The notes under the pieces were generated by a model. That model did not search any database, was not told the origin of the DNA, and saw only the letters and a list, made by a program, of their open reading frames with translations. The position numbers were made by a program, and so were the translations under genes. From NCBI GenBank assembly GCA_013399875.1, contig VXAZ01001670.1:1415519-1479518 (forward strand): 64,000 nt of DNA. The letters run 5' to 3'. Below, one piece after another: positions 11,701 to 21,120 of the stretch. The stretch comes from Gymnorhina tibicen. Lineage: Eukaryota > Chordata > Aves > Passeriformes > Artamidae. How positions within the stretch are numbered: position 1 is the stretch's first letter; each line of letters begins with the position of its first letter.

Positions 11701-13631
11701 AGCATTGCTAACTACTTAAGCTGAGCGTGACTTCCGGGAAACTACTCTTCTTGGGGGGGGTTGGGGGGTGAGCAGGAGCAAGAAGCTGCTCGTGTGATTT
11801 TGAACTTAAATGAGTCTGAACCAGTATAGTGCATTCTTACCAACCAACAGCTGTTTTGAGGATCCTGATCAAAATAAATTTTTTTCGTAAGACTGAGATA
11901 GATGGAGGCTGATAAACACTGGCAGAGTGAATATGCATCTTATCTGTATATTGCAGATAACCAAATCTGCTTGCAGTCTTTTATTTACCAGATCAACCTG
12001 TTATTGGATGGCCTTAATAAAAGTTTGGTTATTATCTTCCAGTCCTCTCAGAATCACTCATGGGAGAGAGAAAAAGTAGGTTTGCAATTGATTCCTGTTT
12101 CTTATTCCTGAAGGAATAAAGATGCTTGTTTTGGAGCTCTGTTGATGAGCTACAGGACTGTCTTTCCATTGGCAGCTCCAGGTTGTGACTGAGAAGATCC
12201 TCAGGATATTGGTACTAATCTTACTGATTTCAAGTTTAGCATCTAGATACAATGATTAACTTCACAATTAATTGAAAATCTGGCAGTCTCAGCCTAGGCC
12301 ACGAATTTAATGGTAAGAGGTAAACTTGCTGTGGTTCTGTCTGTGTTGTAGTCATTTTCTAGGCAAATGTGATGTCCTTCTCCATGACCATCAGCCAGAC
12401 TTTTGAGTTCTTTTTCAGTGTTTCTTTCCAGTTGTATTTGCTGCTCTGATGTGTTGGGTGTGGCTTTTTTTTTTTTTTTTCTCCCGCCTCTCCTCCTTCC
12501 AGAAGTACTCAGCAAATCACCACACTCCTTTCCCCTCAGACCTTGCATTCCTATCAGAACAAGTGGCTGGAGCCTGTGGGTTCCGGGGTTTCCAAGCCCA
12601 AGCAGGGATCTTGAACTACTATCATTTTGACTCTTCACTGGGAATTCATGTGGATGAGTCTGAACTAGACCATTCTCAGCCCCTGTTATCATTCAGGTGA
12701 GTCAAGGAAAGCACACTTGAGTGTTATGGAAAGATTGGTGGCTTTTTTCTAGGGTTGCATATGGTTATAGGAAGGCAGTATGATGTAGTTTGGGTTTATA
12801 ATCTTCACTGTCAGAAGATCTGATTAGCAGAAGGCTGTAGATCAGGGGCATAGGTTTTTCTTTAAGGACTGCTTGAGTAGCATGGATGCCTGGAGTGAAG
12901 AGTTCTTTTGCACAGAGCACGGTTCTGTTCTAAAGCAGCAGTGTCAGTTGAGTACTAAAGAAGTATCTCAGCAGAGCTTCAAACCTGGCTGGGCAGTTGC
13001 TCACACTGTGCCTATCTTGAACCAGATCTCTTAGTCTGTTTGCCATGTTCCCACTGAAAAGTTGTTCTTAGGAGTCCGTCTGGCTTTTGTGATTGCTTGG
13101 GGTGTTTTTTTATAAAGGAATTTAACTACTGATACTTTCTTCCTGTACAGAAAATTGTTCTCTACCTGAATTTGTTTCCTCTTCTCTCTCCATCCTTATA
13201 CCATCTCTAGTTTTGGGCAATCCTCAATATTTTTGCTTGGGGGCCTGAAGCGGGAGGAGGCCCCAACAGCGATGTTCATGCACAGCGGAGATATCATGGT
13301 GATGTCTGGCTTCAGCCGCCTGCTGTACCACGCTGTCCCCCGCGTCCTCCCCAACCCTGAGGGGAGAGCTCTGCCTTCGTGCCTTGACCAAGCTCTTTCT
13401 TCAGACCTTCCTGCTGGCTCAGTCATTGAGCGCAGCTCGGATGAGGACTGGCAGGTGTGTGCCAAATACCTGCAGTCCTCCCGCATCAACATGACTATTC
13501 GACAGGTGTTGGCTGAGGGGCAGAAATTTCCAGAGGAATCTGGGACAAATGGAAAGGGCCAAGCACCCTCTGAAGAGAGTCATCATGAAAACAGCAAAGC
13601 CAAAAGGCATAAACCAAACACAGTCAGTTGA
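2677..13631 (+). CDS. ALKBH1: ALKBH1, AlkB homolog 1 dioxygenase (exons 2-6, exon 1 missing)
   Basis: ALKBH1 is a 2-oxoglutarate and Fe(II)-dependent dioxygenase acting on nucleic acids in nucleus and mitochondria; reported activities include tRNA demethylation and 5-formylcytosine formation at the wobble base of mitochondrial tRNA-Met. Five exons join in frame (2677-2785, 6991-7153, 11302-11392, 12503-12696, 13211-13631) into 325 codons plus TGA. Human ALKBH1 is 389 residues, so about 60 N-terminal residues are in an exon 1 outside the window. The iron triad is intact: His at 12647-12649 and Asp at 12653-12655 form the HxD motif, and the distal His is at 13329-13331. Two arginines expected to bind 2-oxoglutarate are at 13482-13484 and 13500-13502. 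Every intron is GT-AG and all phases match. No frameshift or stop interrupts it, so the gene looks functional. SPTLC2 follows on the same strand. Confidence 0.97.
2786..6990 (+). other. ALKBH1: ALKBH1 intron 2
   Basis: This 4.2-kb intron carries an old antisense CR1 fragment near its 5' end (about 3266-4440). A short TTTTG repeat lies near 6313. The remainder is AT-rich unique sequence in which I see no gene or further element that I can name. Confidence 0.85.
3266..4440 (-). mobile_element. CR1 LINE fragment, old and diverged
   Basis: Read on the + strand it begins with the reversed CR1 3' end (TTAGGTTGGAAGGCATCTCC). It runs through the 3' untranslated part into decayed reverse-transcriptase coding sequence. 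Later blocks such as the GGTAAACATCATCACC and TTGTAGTTCTCCAG segments match the typical order of antisense CR1 ORF2. Many indels are present. The right boundary is approximate; the element is inert and antisense to ALKBH1. Confidence 0.7.
6991..7153 (+). CDS. ALKBH1: ALKBH1 exon 3
   Basis: The acceptor is TTGTGGTCAG and the donor GAG|GTAAGT, a near-consensus site. The exon enters in phase 1, completing a glycine, and leaves in phase 2, splitting an arginine. It encodes the [11 protein letters not shown] motif followed by the [17 protein letters not shown] stretch, both diagnostic of ALKBH1. One visible difference from mammals is CQHHW where human has YQWHW. A solo LTR begins only 87 bases beyond the donor. 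Confidence 0.97.
7240..7869 (-). mobile_element. Solo LTR of an endogenous retrovirus, 5-bp target duplication
   Basis: On the + strand the element starts TGTGCCGGTTTGGGCC and ends CACCCCAAGACA, giving the TGT...ACA ends of a retroviral LTR. It is flanked by a perfect 5-bp direct repeat, GAAGG, at 7235-7239 and 7870-7874. The likely sense strand is minus, where AATAAA is read at 7387-7382 and a TTTAAAA box lies near 7789-7783. No internal gag, pol or env sequence adjoins it, so it is a solo LTR left by recombination. I recognise the family as one common in songbirds but cannot give its Repbase name. An open frame across most of it is chance. It lies antisense in intron 3 of ALKBH1. Confidence 0.9.
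11165..11199. repeat. Short tandem duplication, 16-bp unit, period 19
   Basis: Two perfect copies of TGATTGGTTTTAATAG lie at 11165-11180 and 11184-11199, about 100 bases before ALKBH1 exon 4. Each copy contains an ATTGG (CCAAT on the other strand). No function is implied. Confidence 0.9.
11302..11392 (+). CDS. ALKBH1: ALKBH1 exon 4
   Basis: The acceptor is CTTTGTAG and the donor AAG|GTATTG. The exon enters in phase 2 and leaves in phase 0. It encodes a variable basic stretch followed by the conserved [19 protein letters not shown] motif. The variable part has the same length as in mammals, so the boundaries are secure. Confidence 0.96.
11393..12502 (+). other. ALKBH1: ALKBH1 intron 4
   Basis: This is a short AT-rich intron with a G run near 11754-11768. 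It ends with a 16-T run at 12465-12480 that forms part of the polypyrimidine tract of the next acceptor. I see no repeat or gene in it. Confidence 0.85.
12465..12480 (+). promoter_or_regulatory. T16 run in polypyrimidine tract before ALKBH1 exon 5
   Basis: Sixteen consecutive T residues are followed by a C/T-rich stretch and the CTTCCAG acceptor ending at 12502. A long, almost pure pyrimidine tract makes a strong U2AF binding site, and mononucleotide runs of this size are often length-variable. Confidence 0.8.
12503..12696 (+). CDS. ALKBH1: ALKBH1 exon 5 (iron-binding HxD motif)
   Basis: The acceptor is CTTCCAG and the donor TTCAG|GTGAGT. Phase is 0 in, 2 out. The exon encodes [15 protein letters not shown], then the [20 protein letters not shown] block, so it forms the start of the catalytic double-stranded beta-helix. 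The HVD triplet at 12647-12655 supplies the first two Fe(II) ligands and is intact. The exon ends in the conserved [10 protein letters not shown] segment. Confidence 0.98.
12697..13210 (+). other. ALKBH1: ALKBH1 intron 5
   Basis: This 514-base intron runs from GTGAGT to CATCTCTAG. I see nothing in it beyond ordinary intronic sequence. Confidence 0.9.
13211..13631 (+). CDS. ALKBH1: ALKBH1 exon 6, C-terminus and stop
   Basis: The exon enters in phase 2 and reads to TGA at 13629-13631. It encodes the [20 protein letters not shown] block, then [20 protein letters not shown], which carries the third iron ligand (His, 13329-13331). After a proline- and serine-rich loop comes [10 protein letters not shown] and [10 protein letters not shown], whose two arginines are expected to bind 2-oxoglutarate. 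The last 40 or so residues are hydrophilic, Lys/Glu/Ser-rich and poorly conserved, as in mammals. Confidence 0.98.
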
Positions 13632-13790
13632 GACCAGGAGATCATACCAACTTGGACTGGACGGGCAATCTCCATATGGAATTAGGAACTAGTGTAATAC
13701 TGGAAGTCACTTGTCTGTATTGCAGTTAATAAACTTGTGCAGAATAAATGTAGTCCTTCTTGCTGTAATAAATAGGTGGGAGGAGAAAAA
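13632..13790 (+). promoter_or_regulatory. ALKBH1: ALKBH1 3' UTR with three AATAAA poly(A) signals
   Basis: Canonical AATAAA hexamers lie at 13728-13733, 13743-13748 and 13767-13772, about 97 to 136 bases after the stop. T/G-rich sequence between and after them could act as downstream elements. The 3' UTR would then be only about 110-160 bases long; the exact cleavage site cannot be read from sequence. Confidence 0.75.
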
Positions 13791-13915
13791 GAATTTTAAA
13801 GGAAAAGAAGGATGAGTTCAGGACAGGGACTCGGGAGATGAACTCTACTGGCATTTTGTTGCAGATGTTTACTGTCCTGTGTTTCCTTTAAAATACCTGT
13901 ATGTCAGAGAATTTT

Positions 13916-13969
13916 AAGCTTGGTTAAGCTTTAAGGGTTTAAGCTTTTGGTGAAGCTTGGTTTAAGCTT
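13916..13969. repeat. Cluster of five AAGCTT palindromes
   Basis: The six-base palindrome AAGCTT occurs at 13916-13921, 13926-13931, 13941-13946, 13953-13958 and 13964-13969, within a purine/T-rich degenerate tandem pattern. It begins about 145 bases beyond the last ALKBH1 poly(A) signal. It looks like a decayed minisatellite. Confidence 0.85.
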
Positions 13970-16900
13970 TAGGAGTGCTGCTTATGAAGTATTTTGAGAT
14001 CATTGGGCAGAGAGTGTTAGTAAAAGATATATAATTGCTATGTGATAGAGAATCCTGTTGGGCTTGTAAAGTCCAGCTGAAGTGAAGTAACAAGTATGAA
14101 TGAGGATAGGCTGCTGTGGGTGCAAGACCTACCTGCAACATTTTCAAGATAATTACTTGTACAGCAAAAGTGGGTTCGGTGGTCAGAAACTGGCAGCTCC
14201 CTCAGGCAACACCTGCTGTAAGCTTGCTGTAGTCCTGTGCTCTCCTTTTGCCAGCTTGCATCCCCTCAGCTGCAGCAGAATCTACTTTTATGAGTGGTAC
14301 TGAACATCTTAGATTTTAGAGAGAAACAGTTGGGGGTGATATCTACTTAGAATATTTAGTAGCTCCCAACTGGGTCTCCTCCCAGCAGTAAGTATGTGAT
14401 GAGCCCAACATCCCCATTCTTTCAAAACTGCCCTCTCTTAAGTGCCTGTGTGTTATGGTTCTCCAGTCCCAAGCTAGCTTCTCTAAGGAACAGAATGACT
14501 TGCAAATAGAAGCAATGAAGTTGTAAATTAAGTACCTAAAAAATTAATCAGTGACTATCTCTGTTGCCCAAAGATAAATACATTGAAACAAAGAAAAACG
14601 CTAGCTTTTGTGCTAGTTATTTTTAAGATTCAGACCTTCCTATCTACTTTTTAATGCGGTTTTAATTAATGGAGTGGATGCACTATCCCTGGGGTACTTT
14701 TTGCACTTTCCTTATGAATAAACTTAACTCGGTTTTTAAATTAAAGATGTCTATCAGTTTTGGGCTGGCTATTTTCTTCTTTTCTTTTTCTCCCTGTTAG
14801 TTGTTTCAGTGTATTGTTAATGCCGCTGTATCCTTTGTGCAGCTCCCTCCAGGCTGCTTTTGGATCTACTGCCTCTGCAATCTGCCAGCTCTGGTGGAGG
14901 AGCCCTGCGTATGTCTGCAGGGCTGCTTTGCTTATGGGCAGTTCAGGGCTTGTTGGGCAGTTGCAGAGGGGTGTTACCTGCAGTATCAAAATCCAATTTA
15001 ACATATATGTGGCAGCTTTTCTTCATGGGTAAAGTGTCTTGTCTGCTTATTTCATAGCAGGTGAATGTGTGTTTGTGTGCAATTAATTCCTTATACAATA
15101 CTGCAGAGAGTTCTAGTAACTTAAGATCTGAAATAATCAGATACAAGTTCTAATATCTTACTCTATGCTAGATGTGTATCCTTTCTGTAACCTAGGCCTC
15201 GTATATTTACAGCTGAGACCTATGAGAGTGAATATATTATGCAGAGAGGTTACAACATGACCAGAAAGGAAAGCTGAAAATAGCCAAGCTCCCTTAGTTG
15301 CACCTGAAGGTGGAGAAGGATGGAGAGGAATATCTGTTTTCCTGAGAAGGCAGACTGACTGCTCTTCACTATGGAGAGGGAAGCAAAGATTGTCCAACTC
15401 ACTCATCTCTGATGATGAGACAAGACAGACTCATGGAACTAGAAGGTGGTGAACCGAAGGTGGTTTCTTCATGTCACAGGCTGAATTGTAAGTCCATGGT
15501 TTTCATATCTTCTGTTCCCTATAAATATATAATATATGACAAGCAATCTTTTATTCCAGGATTCAGTTGTTCCTGTGATTCAAGGACAAGGAACCATTCT
15601 GCTTACCTTCTGCAGCTGAAAATTGTAGTAAATGCTGCAAACTACTGATAGTAATTAGTCATGAGAAGTATCCAGTCCACTGAAGCCTTATGTTTAGATG
15701 TGACTGAGTTGAGAATTTTGTGAGTTACTGACTTGCAGTCAAGCTTTTTACTTAATGCCATTGTGAGTGAGACAGCCCTGATCTAATTCTGTATCAGACA
15801 CCCAGAAAATGAAAAGTCCATGACCCAGAAATGGATATAGGGGAATTACCCAGGAAAAAAAAGCATCCATGTACTAAGAGAAACAACAATAAGAAGAGAG
15901 AATTTCCTGAACTGCCAGCCTAGCAGGATCATTGGTTCTGCAAACCACAGGAGTTCTGCAGGCTCTGCAAACTGTGCTTCCAGAATATAATTTCAAAGAG
16001 GCAGTAAACTGTGGGAAGAAGGCAGGGAATAGGGCTGCATCCAGTAATACACTTGGGAACCATTGACCTACTCCACACAGCTTTCAGAGTCTCGCATTGC
16101 ACCACATTTGCTTGGGTTTGTGATGACCTAACAGGATTTTTTCATAGCACTGATCAAATTTTTGTATCTATAGGTACCACAAATAATTGCCTGTGTTCAT
16201 ATAGGTGCATGCTGAGATAATCTCTCTAGTTTTTAATTTGAGAGAGAGGAGGTAAAGAAGAGGACATCTGGACCAATTCTGCAAGAAAATTTATGTAATG
16301 AGTTGATTACAGGAAGATAATCATGTGTTTATTTCAAAGCCACCTGGAAATGAAGCACATTGTTTACCACATGTACGCTGTTCATTATGTGATCTAGAGA
16401 TAAAGCTAGCTGTCCAACAATTACTGCTTTTTTTAAAATCAAGAATAAAAGGAAAATAAATCTCCAGTTAAATGACAAAGTGCAGTGGGATGAATCCTGG
16501 AAGCAGAAGAGGAAGCTGCCTGCACAAACTAAAAATTTTCAGTCCTTTTGAGAGTACTGTGCTAGAAAAGTTCAGTGTTACAAACTGGACTTCTGGCTAG
16601 TGGCCAAGACAGATTTACTGCATGCCCTCTCCCACGCTGCCAGGCAGTAACTTATGGGCAAGGTAGTCCCTAAAGCTGTGCCTGCTGCTGGAATGATTCT
16701 GATCTTAGGTATTTTCCTTTCTTTGAGAGCTTTTTGATAGTTTTTCCTCACTGTTTCACAGCAGATATTTCTACAGACTGTAGTAAGGTGCACCTAGGCT
16801 CCTCTGTTATGCTGTGTGCTCTGCTGAGGTAGTAGGTAGAGAGAAGCAAGTGGCTGGGGAAGGAAGCTGGGTAGGGACTGCCGGGACAGCAGCAGCATCA

Positions 16901-17644
16901 CACTGCCATGGCTACAGGTCTGTGGTGAAGCTGGCCAGTTCAAAATCTTATGTAGTGCAGACAGCAGCTCAGATCTATCTTCTATTCATAGAAGTTATTC
17001 TCTGCATCACACCTGAAACAGGATAGATTTAACACAGAAAAGAGACTTGTCAGTGATAAGATTGTCTTCCACTTAATTAGGATGCAAAATTAATTGCGCT
17101 ATAATTCAGTGTGCTCTAAGCATACTTTAGTTCTGATGAAATCGTAAAACTTGCCTGAGTCTGAACACGTTACCTCAAAAAGTTAACAGAAGTACATGGC
17201 CTGCAGACATTATTAATCCAGGAAAATATGTTGATAGAGGCCTCAAAAGACCCACATATAAAAGACTTTTTTTTTTTTTAATAATCTTTATGCAAGAAGA
17301 CCAGTGGCAGTCATCCACGGTCTGCTGATGCCTCCATAAATCCTAAAGACCAAAGCTGGTTGAAAACCGTCTATAATGCTACAAGTCTGGTACAAGGAGG
17401 CACAAGATGTGTCTGACACAAGTTTAGCACAGTACAAAGTAAGTTTCATTATTTATACTCAGCAAATAATAATCACAAATACCTTAATAAAACCATTTTT
17501 CTATACAAGGAATTGAACAATGACTAAGAATATGTTCATATGTCCTCTGGTAAAGTTGAGGTGAGATAAAAGTTGCCACTTTAAGTCTCAGCTTTGCTCA
17601 TACAAGCTGTTTTCTTGCATCATCATCTGGACAGAAGGTAAAGG

Positions 17645-18112
17645 ACCACAGAAATGGTGGTTGAAGGGACCTCTGGAGGTGTCTAGTCCAACCTCCTAGT
17701 AGGAATTAGTGCTGTTGCCTACATGAGACTTAGAAACCTTCCATGATGGAGACTCTACCCTTTCTTTCAGTAACTTGTGCCCAGTGCTGTCATATTCACC
17801 TTATGAAGAAATTTCACCTGAGTTTCCCAGAATACAACCTCTATCCATTCTCTCTGCTTTTTTCTTACCCTTTATTACTACCAAAAGTTTTCTTCCACTC
17901 TCTTTGTAACTCTCCTACAAATAACTGAAGTCTACAGTTAGACCATCTCCCCTTAGTCTACTCTGAGTCACATGGAAGGACCCTGGGAACCACAACATTT
18001 CCCCATAGATAATGTGCTCTGGACCCCCACCTTTCTTCACTTTAGCCCTGTTCAAAACCTTGTCTGATTTCAGGTGCTGCACCACTCTCTCTGCTAGGGC
18101 TGGTTTCTGTTA
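17645..18112 (-). mobile_element. CR1 LINE 3' fragment, diverged
   Basis: The + strand reads GGGACCTCTGGAGGTGTCTA then GTCCAACCTCC, the reversed 3' region of CR1. It continues into decayed coding sequence with recognisable AGACCATCTCCCCTTAG and CTCTGGACCCCCACC blocks. The left end is clear; the right end is approximate. Confidence 0.75.
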
Positions 18113-19456
18113 CAATCAGGATGCCAACAACAAATTGACTCCCGAACCCTAGTTCCTAAATCTGCTAGTTCCACTAGATCCACTTTTTTACAGTGTTTCC
18201 TAGATTAAATAATTTTTTCCTCCCATATATATCATAGCAAAATAAAAGTAGTAGTTTTGGGAGGTGCAGAATGAATGAACCATGGTCCCCTATGGATTTC
18301 TGTTCCTGAAAAATTGAGTTCTCACTGAAGCTTTTCATCCAGATGAGTACTTTTTTGTAGTTTTTTCCCATGTGATCTCCCCAGAGTTTAATACATGCAC
18401 AGTGCACCCTTTTCCTGAATCAGGATATTTATAGAGTCCCTGTCCTCTAACTGGCTACCTACTACTTGTGGGAACTTAATTTGCTGTGAAATTTATCAAA
18501 TCTAATTGAAATAGACCAACAGGTTTCAGAGTTACTGGACAGGAACATGAGGACATACCAAGTTTAACACATGCACAACCTGTAAGAACATATGCTTTAC
18601 CCCCTTAGGAAGCCAGTCTCAAAAGGCTACTTTCATGCTGTTAATGCAAGCTGGTCTGAAGGGTTCTGCTCTTGATGTCCCAGAAAGGAGAGAAACAATC
18701 TGGAATATCAGAGGAATTTTAGTCCAGCAGGCACAATCCCCATCTGGTTCCTGCTGTTATATCACCCCTCTTAGAAGGAGCTGACTGTGCACAGAGACTG
18801 AACTTAATCAGCTAAATGCTTATCTCTCCAAGGTGGTAAATAAGTCTCTGGAGTACAGCAGGGACTCAGACCCGATTTTTATTCGAAGCTAGGGCTTGTA
18901 TTCTAATAGGCATCATGGAAAGTACCACTTCCACTAGATCAGGGATGAAGAAGAGAGGGGAAAAAGTCTGGAAAAGCCTGTAGTAGCTTTCCCTCTTTTC
19001 AGAATAGAGATGTTTATTCCTCTGGATGAGGAAGCAAAAGCTTTAACCTTGTGGAGACACTTCCCACCTTGTTTTTTCCCAAGCCAGTCGAGATTATTCT
19101 GTCTCTGACCTTTTCCTATAGGGCTGAATATCCTCTTCCACAAAATCCCCATGTGTAGTGGACTCTCCCATGAGCTTCTCTGTGTAGCCTGTCCCTTTTT
19201 GTCCACGTAATCACACATCTCAGCACTGGGGTTGTGCCCTCCTTCACCATCACTGAACGCTTATTTCCTTAATTCAAGAGCTCAGTGCTGCTGCCACCTG
19301 TCCACAATACAGCTTTCCTAATCTGTTTCATGATCTCAAAGCTCTTCCAAAGCATAGGTCAGGACCCTTAGCCCCTGGAAGTTCAGAAGCTAGGCCAGTT
19401 TATAACAAAATGCGGGGAAACTGAAATAGAGGTAATGTGAGGTGGCACTCACACTT

Positions 19457-19604
19457 ATGTGTAGAAGTGGTGTTCAGGGACATGGTTTAGTGGGGGACTT
19501 GGCTGTCCACCACAGCCAAGGTTTAGGTTTAGGTCTTAGGTTTATGCTTGGACTTGATGATCTTAGAGGTATTTTCCAACCTAAATGATTTTATGAATCT
19601 ATGA
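19457..19604 (+). mobile_element. CR1 LINE 3' terminal fragment
   Basis: The fragment carries GTTCAGGGACATGGTTTAGT, then a GGACTTGATGATCTTAGAGG block, and ends CCAACCTAAATGATTTTATG followed by AATCTATGA. This is the typical 3' end of avian CR1 with its short terminal ATTCTATGA-like repeats. A GGTTTAGGTTTAGG run inside it is a local expansion. Confidence 0.9.
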
Positions 19605-20961
19605 GGCACAATGAAACACTCTCCAAATATTCTTGTTCAGCTATGTATAGAGAAAAAAAGGGAGTCATCCTAGAAGACATACAGTCTCTTTCTCCTCTGA
19701 TGTTGAGAAGCCAGTATTTTACATTAACTTTTAGCTTCCTTCTAGGTGAATGTAAAATACTCATTCTGTATTTACTGAGGAAGGCCAGAAGAATCAATAA
19801 AGGCCTTGGCTTTCTAGAGGTGATCATCTCACCAATCATTCCTTCTCTGTTCTGTGCTAAGGGCTTAGATAAGGTTTTGTTTTTGTTTTCTTTCTCTTTA
19901 ATGGATAGGTTTCCTAATTAGGGTGGGGGAAAAATGACTGCAATTTTGCTGTGGCAAATTAAAACCAAAATGAGGTAGCAAAGAGTAGGATCTGGAGGGG
20001 AGGGGGGGCAATCAGAGACAGCTATTGATTTGGAAATGATGGAGTAGCCAAAAGAGAGCACACAGCCTGGAAAGGAGACTCATCTTTCAAACCACTCTTC
20101 TTGCTTAAAACAATCAGTCCAGGCAGAGGTGTTGGTTGATGCTAAAGCTTTGGAGTTAGATTTGTTTCCAGACAGAATTTAAATTTTGGAAAGACCCACT
20201 GGTTCATAATGGGATAACATTTTAGACAAATTTTGATATTATGGAGCTTGGAATAATGGAATGGAGCTGAACAAAAAGTAAACCTGGGTGGAGCCTCAAG
20301 ACATTTTTAGCAGCAGTGTTAACAAAAAAATGTTTGGAAATAGTTTCTTCCAAGGACAAAGTGTCACTGCTCACCACAGCCTGGGCAGGCAGAGAAATGG
20401 AAAAAACCATACACTGAATATGAGACAAGCATCAAAATCTAACACACCCTCACTACAGGTGTTGAGTCCATCTTTTCTAGAACAGAAAGAATTGATTTGC
20501 CATCGTCTCAGCTGGTCCCAGTGGCCAAGCTTAGGTACAGCTTTCTGCACTCCAGTCAGCACACTTCCATTTTCACTGGCCTTTTCCCCCTTGGCTTTTC
20601 AGACAACATTCCTCTAAGATTAGAGTCAGATGTTAGCCTGACCTTTCGTCAAATATAACCAGCACCTGGAAAGGCTGGCAGAGAACTGCACCAATCTTGT
20701 GATGAGTGGTTTGAGTTTGTCAGCTTGTTCTCATTGCTATGATGAAACCTGACTTGGCAGAATTGCTGATTGTCAGGTGTCTATGACAGGTCAGGAAGAT
20801 TTTAGCCACACTGCTGCAAATAATCTGCAGCCATTCTAAACCCCGCTGAATGCTGCACACAAATAAGCCTCTTTTCAGTCCACATAGGTGAAAACACACC
20901 TCAAGCCCTTTTAAAGCAAGGCTTTTTTCCACCTTGTAAGAGAACTTTCTTCTATTCTTCA

Positions 20962-21120
20962 CAATGACATTGCTCCATCAAATCCTCATCACAAGCATGG
21001 TGAGAAATTGGCATCTCTTTTGCTTTTGGCATAGCACGTACCTTAGCATATCTTCCAGGAGGATCTGCTCCATGATCTTCCCAGGCATAAAGATGAGGCT
21101 CACCAGTTCTCTAGTCCCCA
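20962..21120 (-). mobile_element. CR1 LINE internal fragment (reverse transcriptase region)
   Basis: The + strand block CTTCCAGGAGGATCTGCTCC followed by ATGATCTTCCCAGGC is a hallmark of the antisense CR1 ORF2 region. Surrounding bases fit loosely. No open reading frame survives. Boundaries are approximate. Confidence 0.7.

Noticed and set aside
13233..13631. Possible separate 132-codon gene starting at an internal ATG
   Set aside because: It is the in-frame end of ALKBH1 exon 6 and begins after the acceptor at 13210.
14741..15146. Cluster of overlapping frames on both strands
   Set aside because: All are short, shadow each other and show no motif; likely chance frames in intergenic DNA.
19527..19553. 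Telomere-like GGTTTAGGTTTAGG run
   Set aside because: It is inside a CR1 3' end, where GGTTTAGG-like words are normal, and it lacks TTAGGG repeats.
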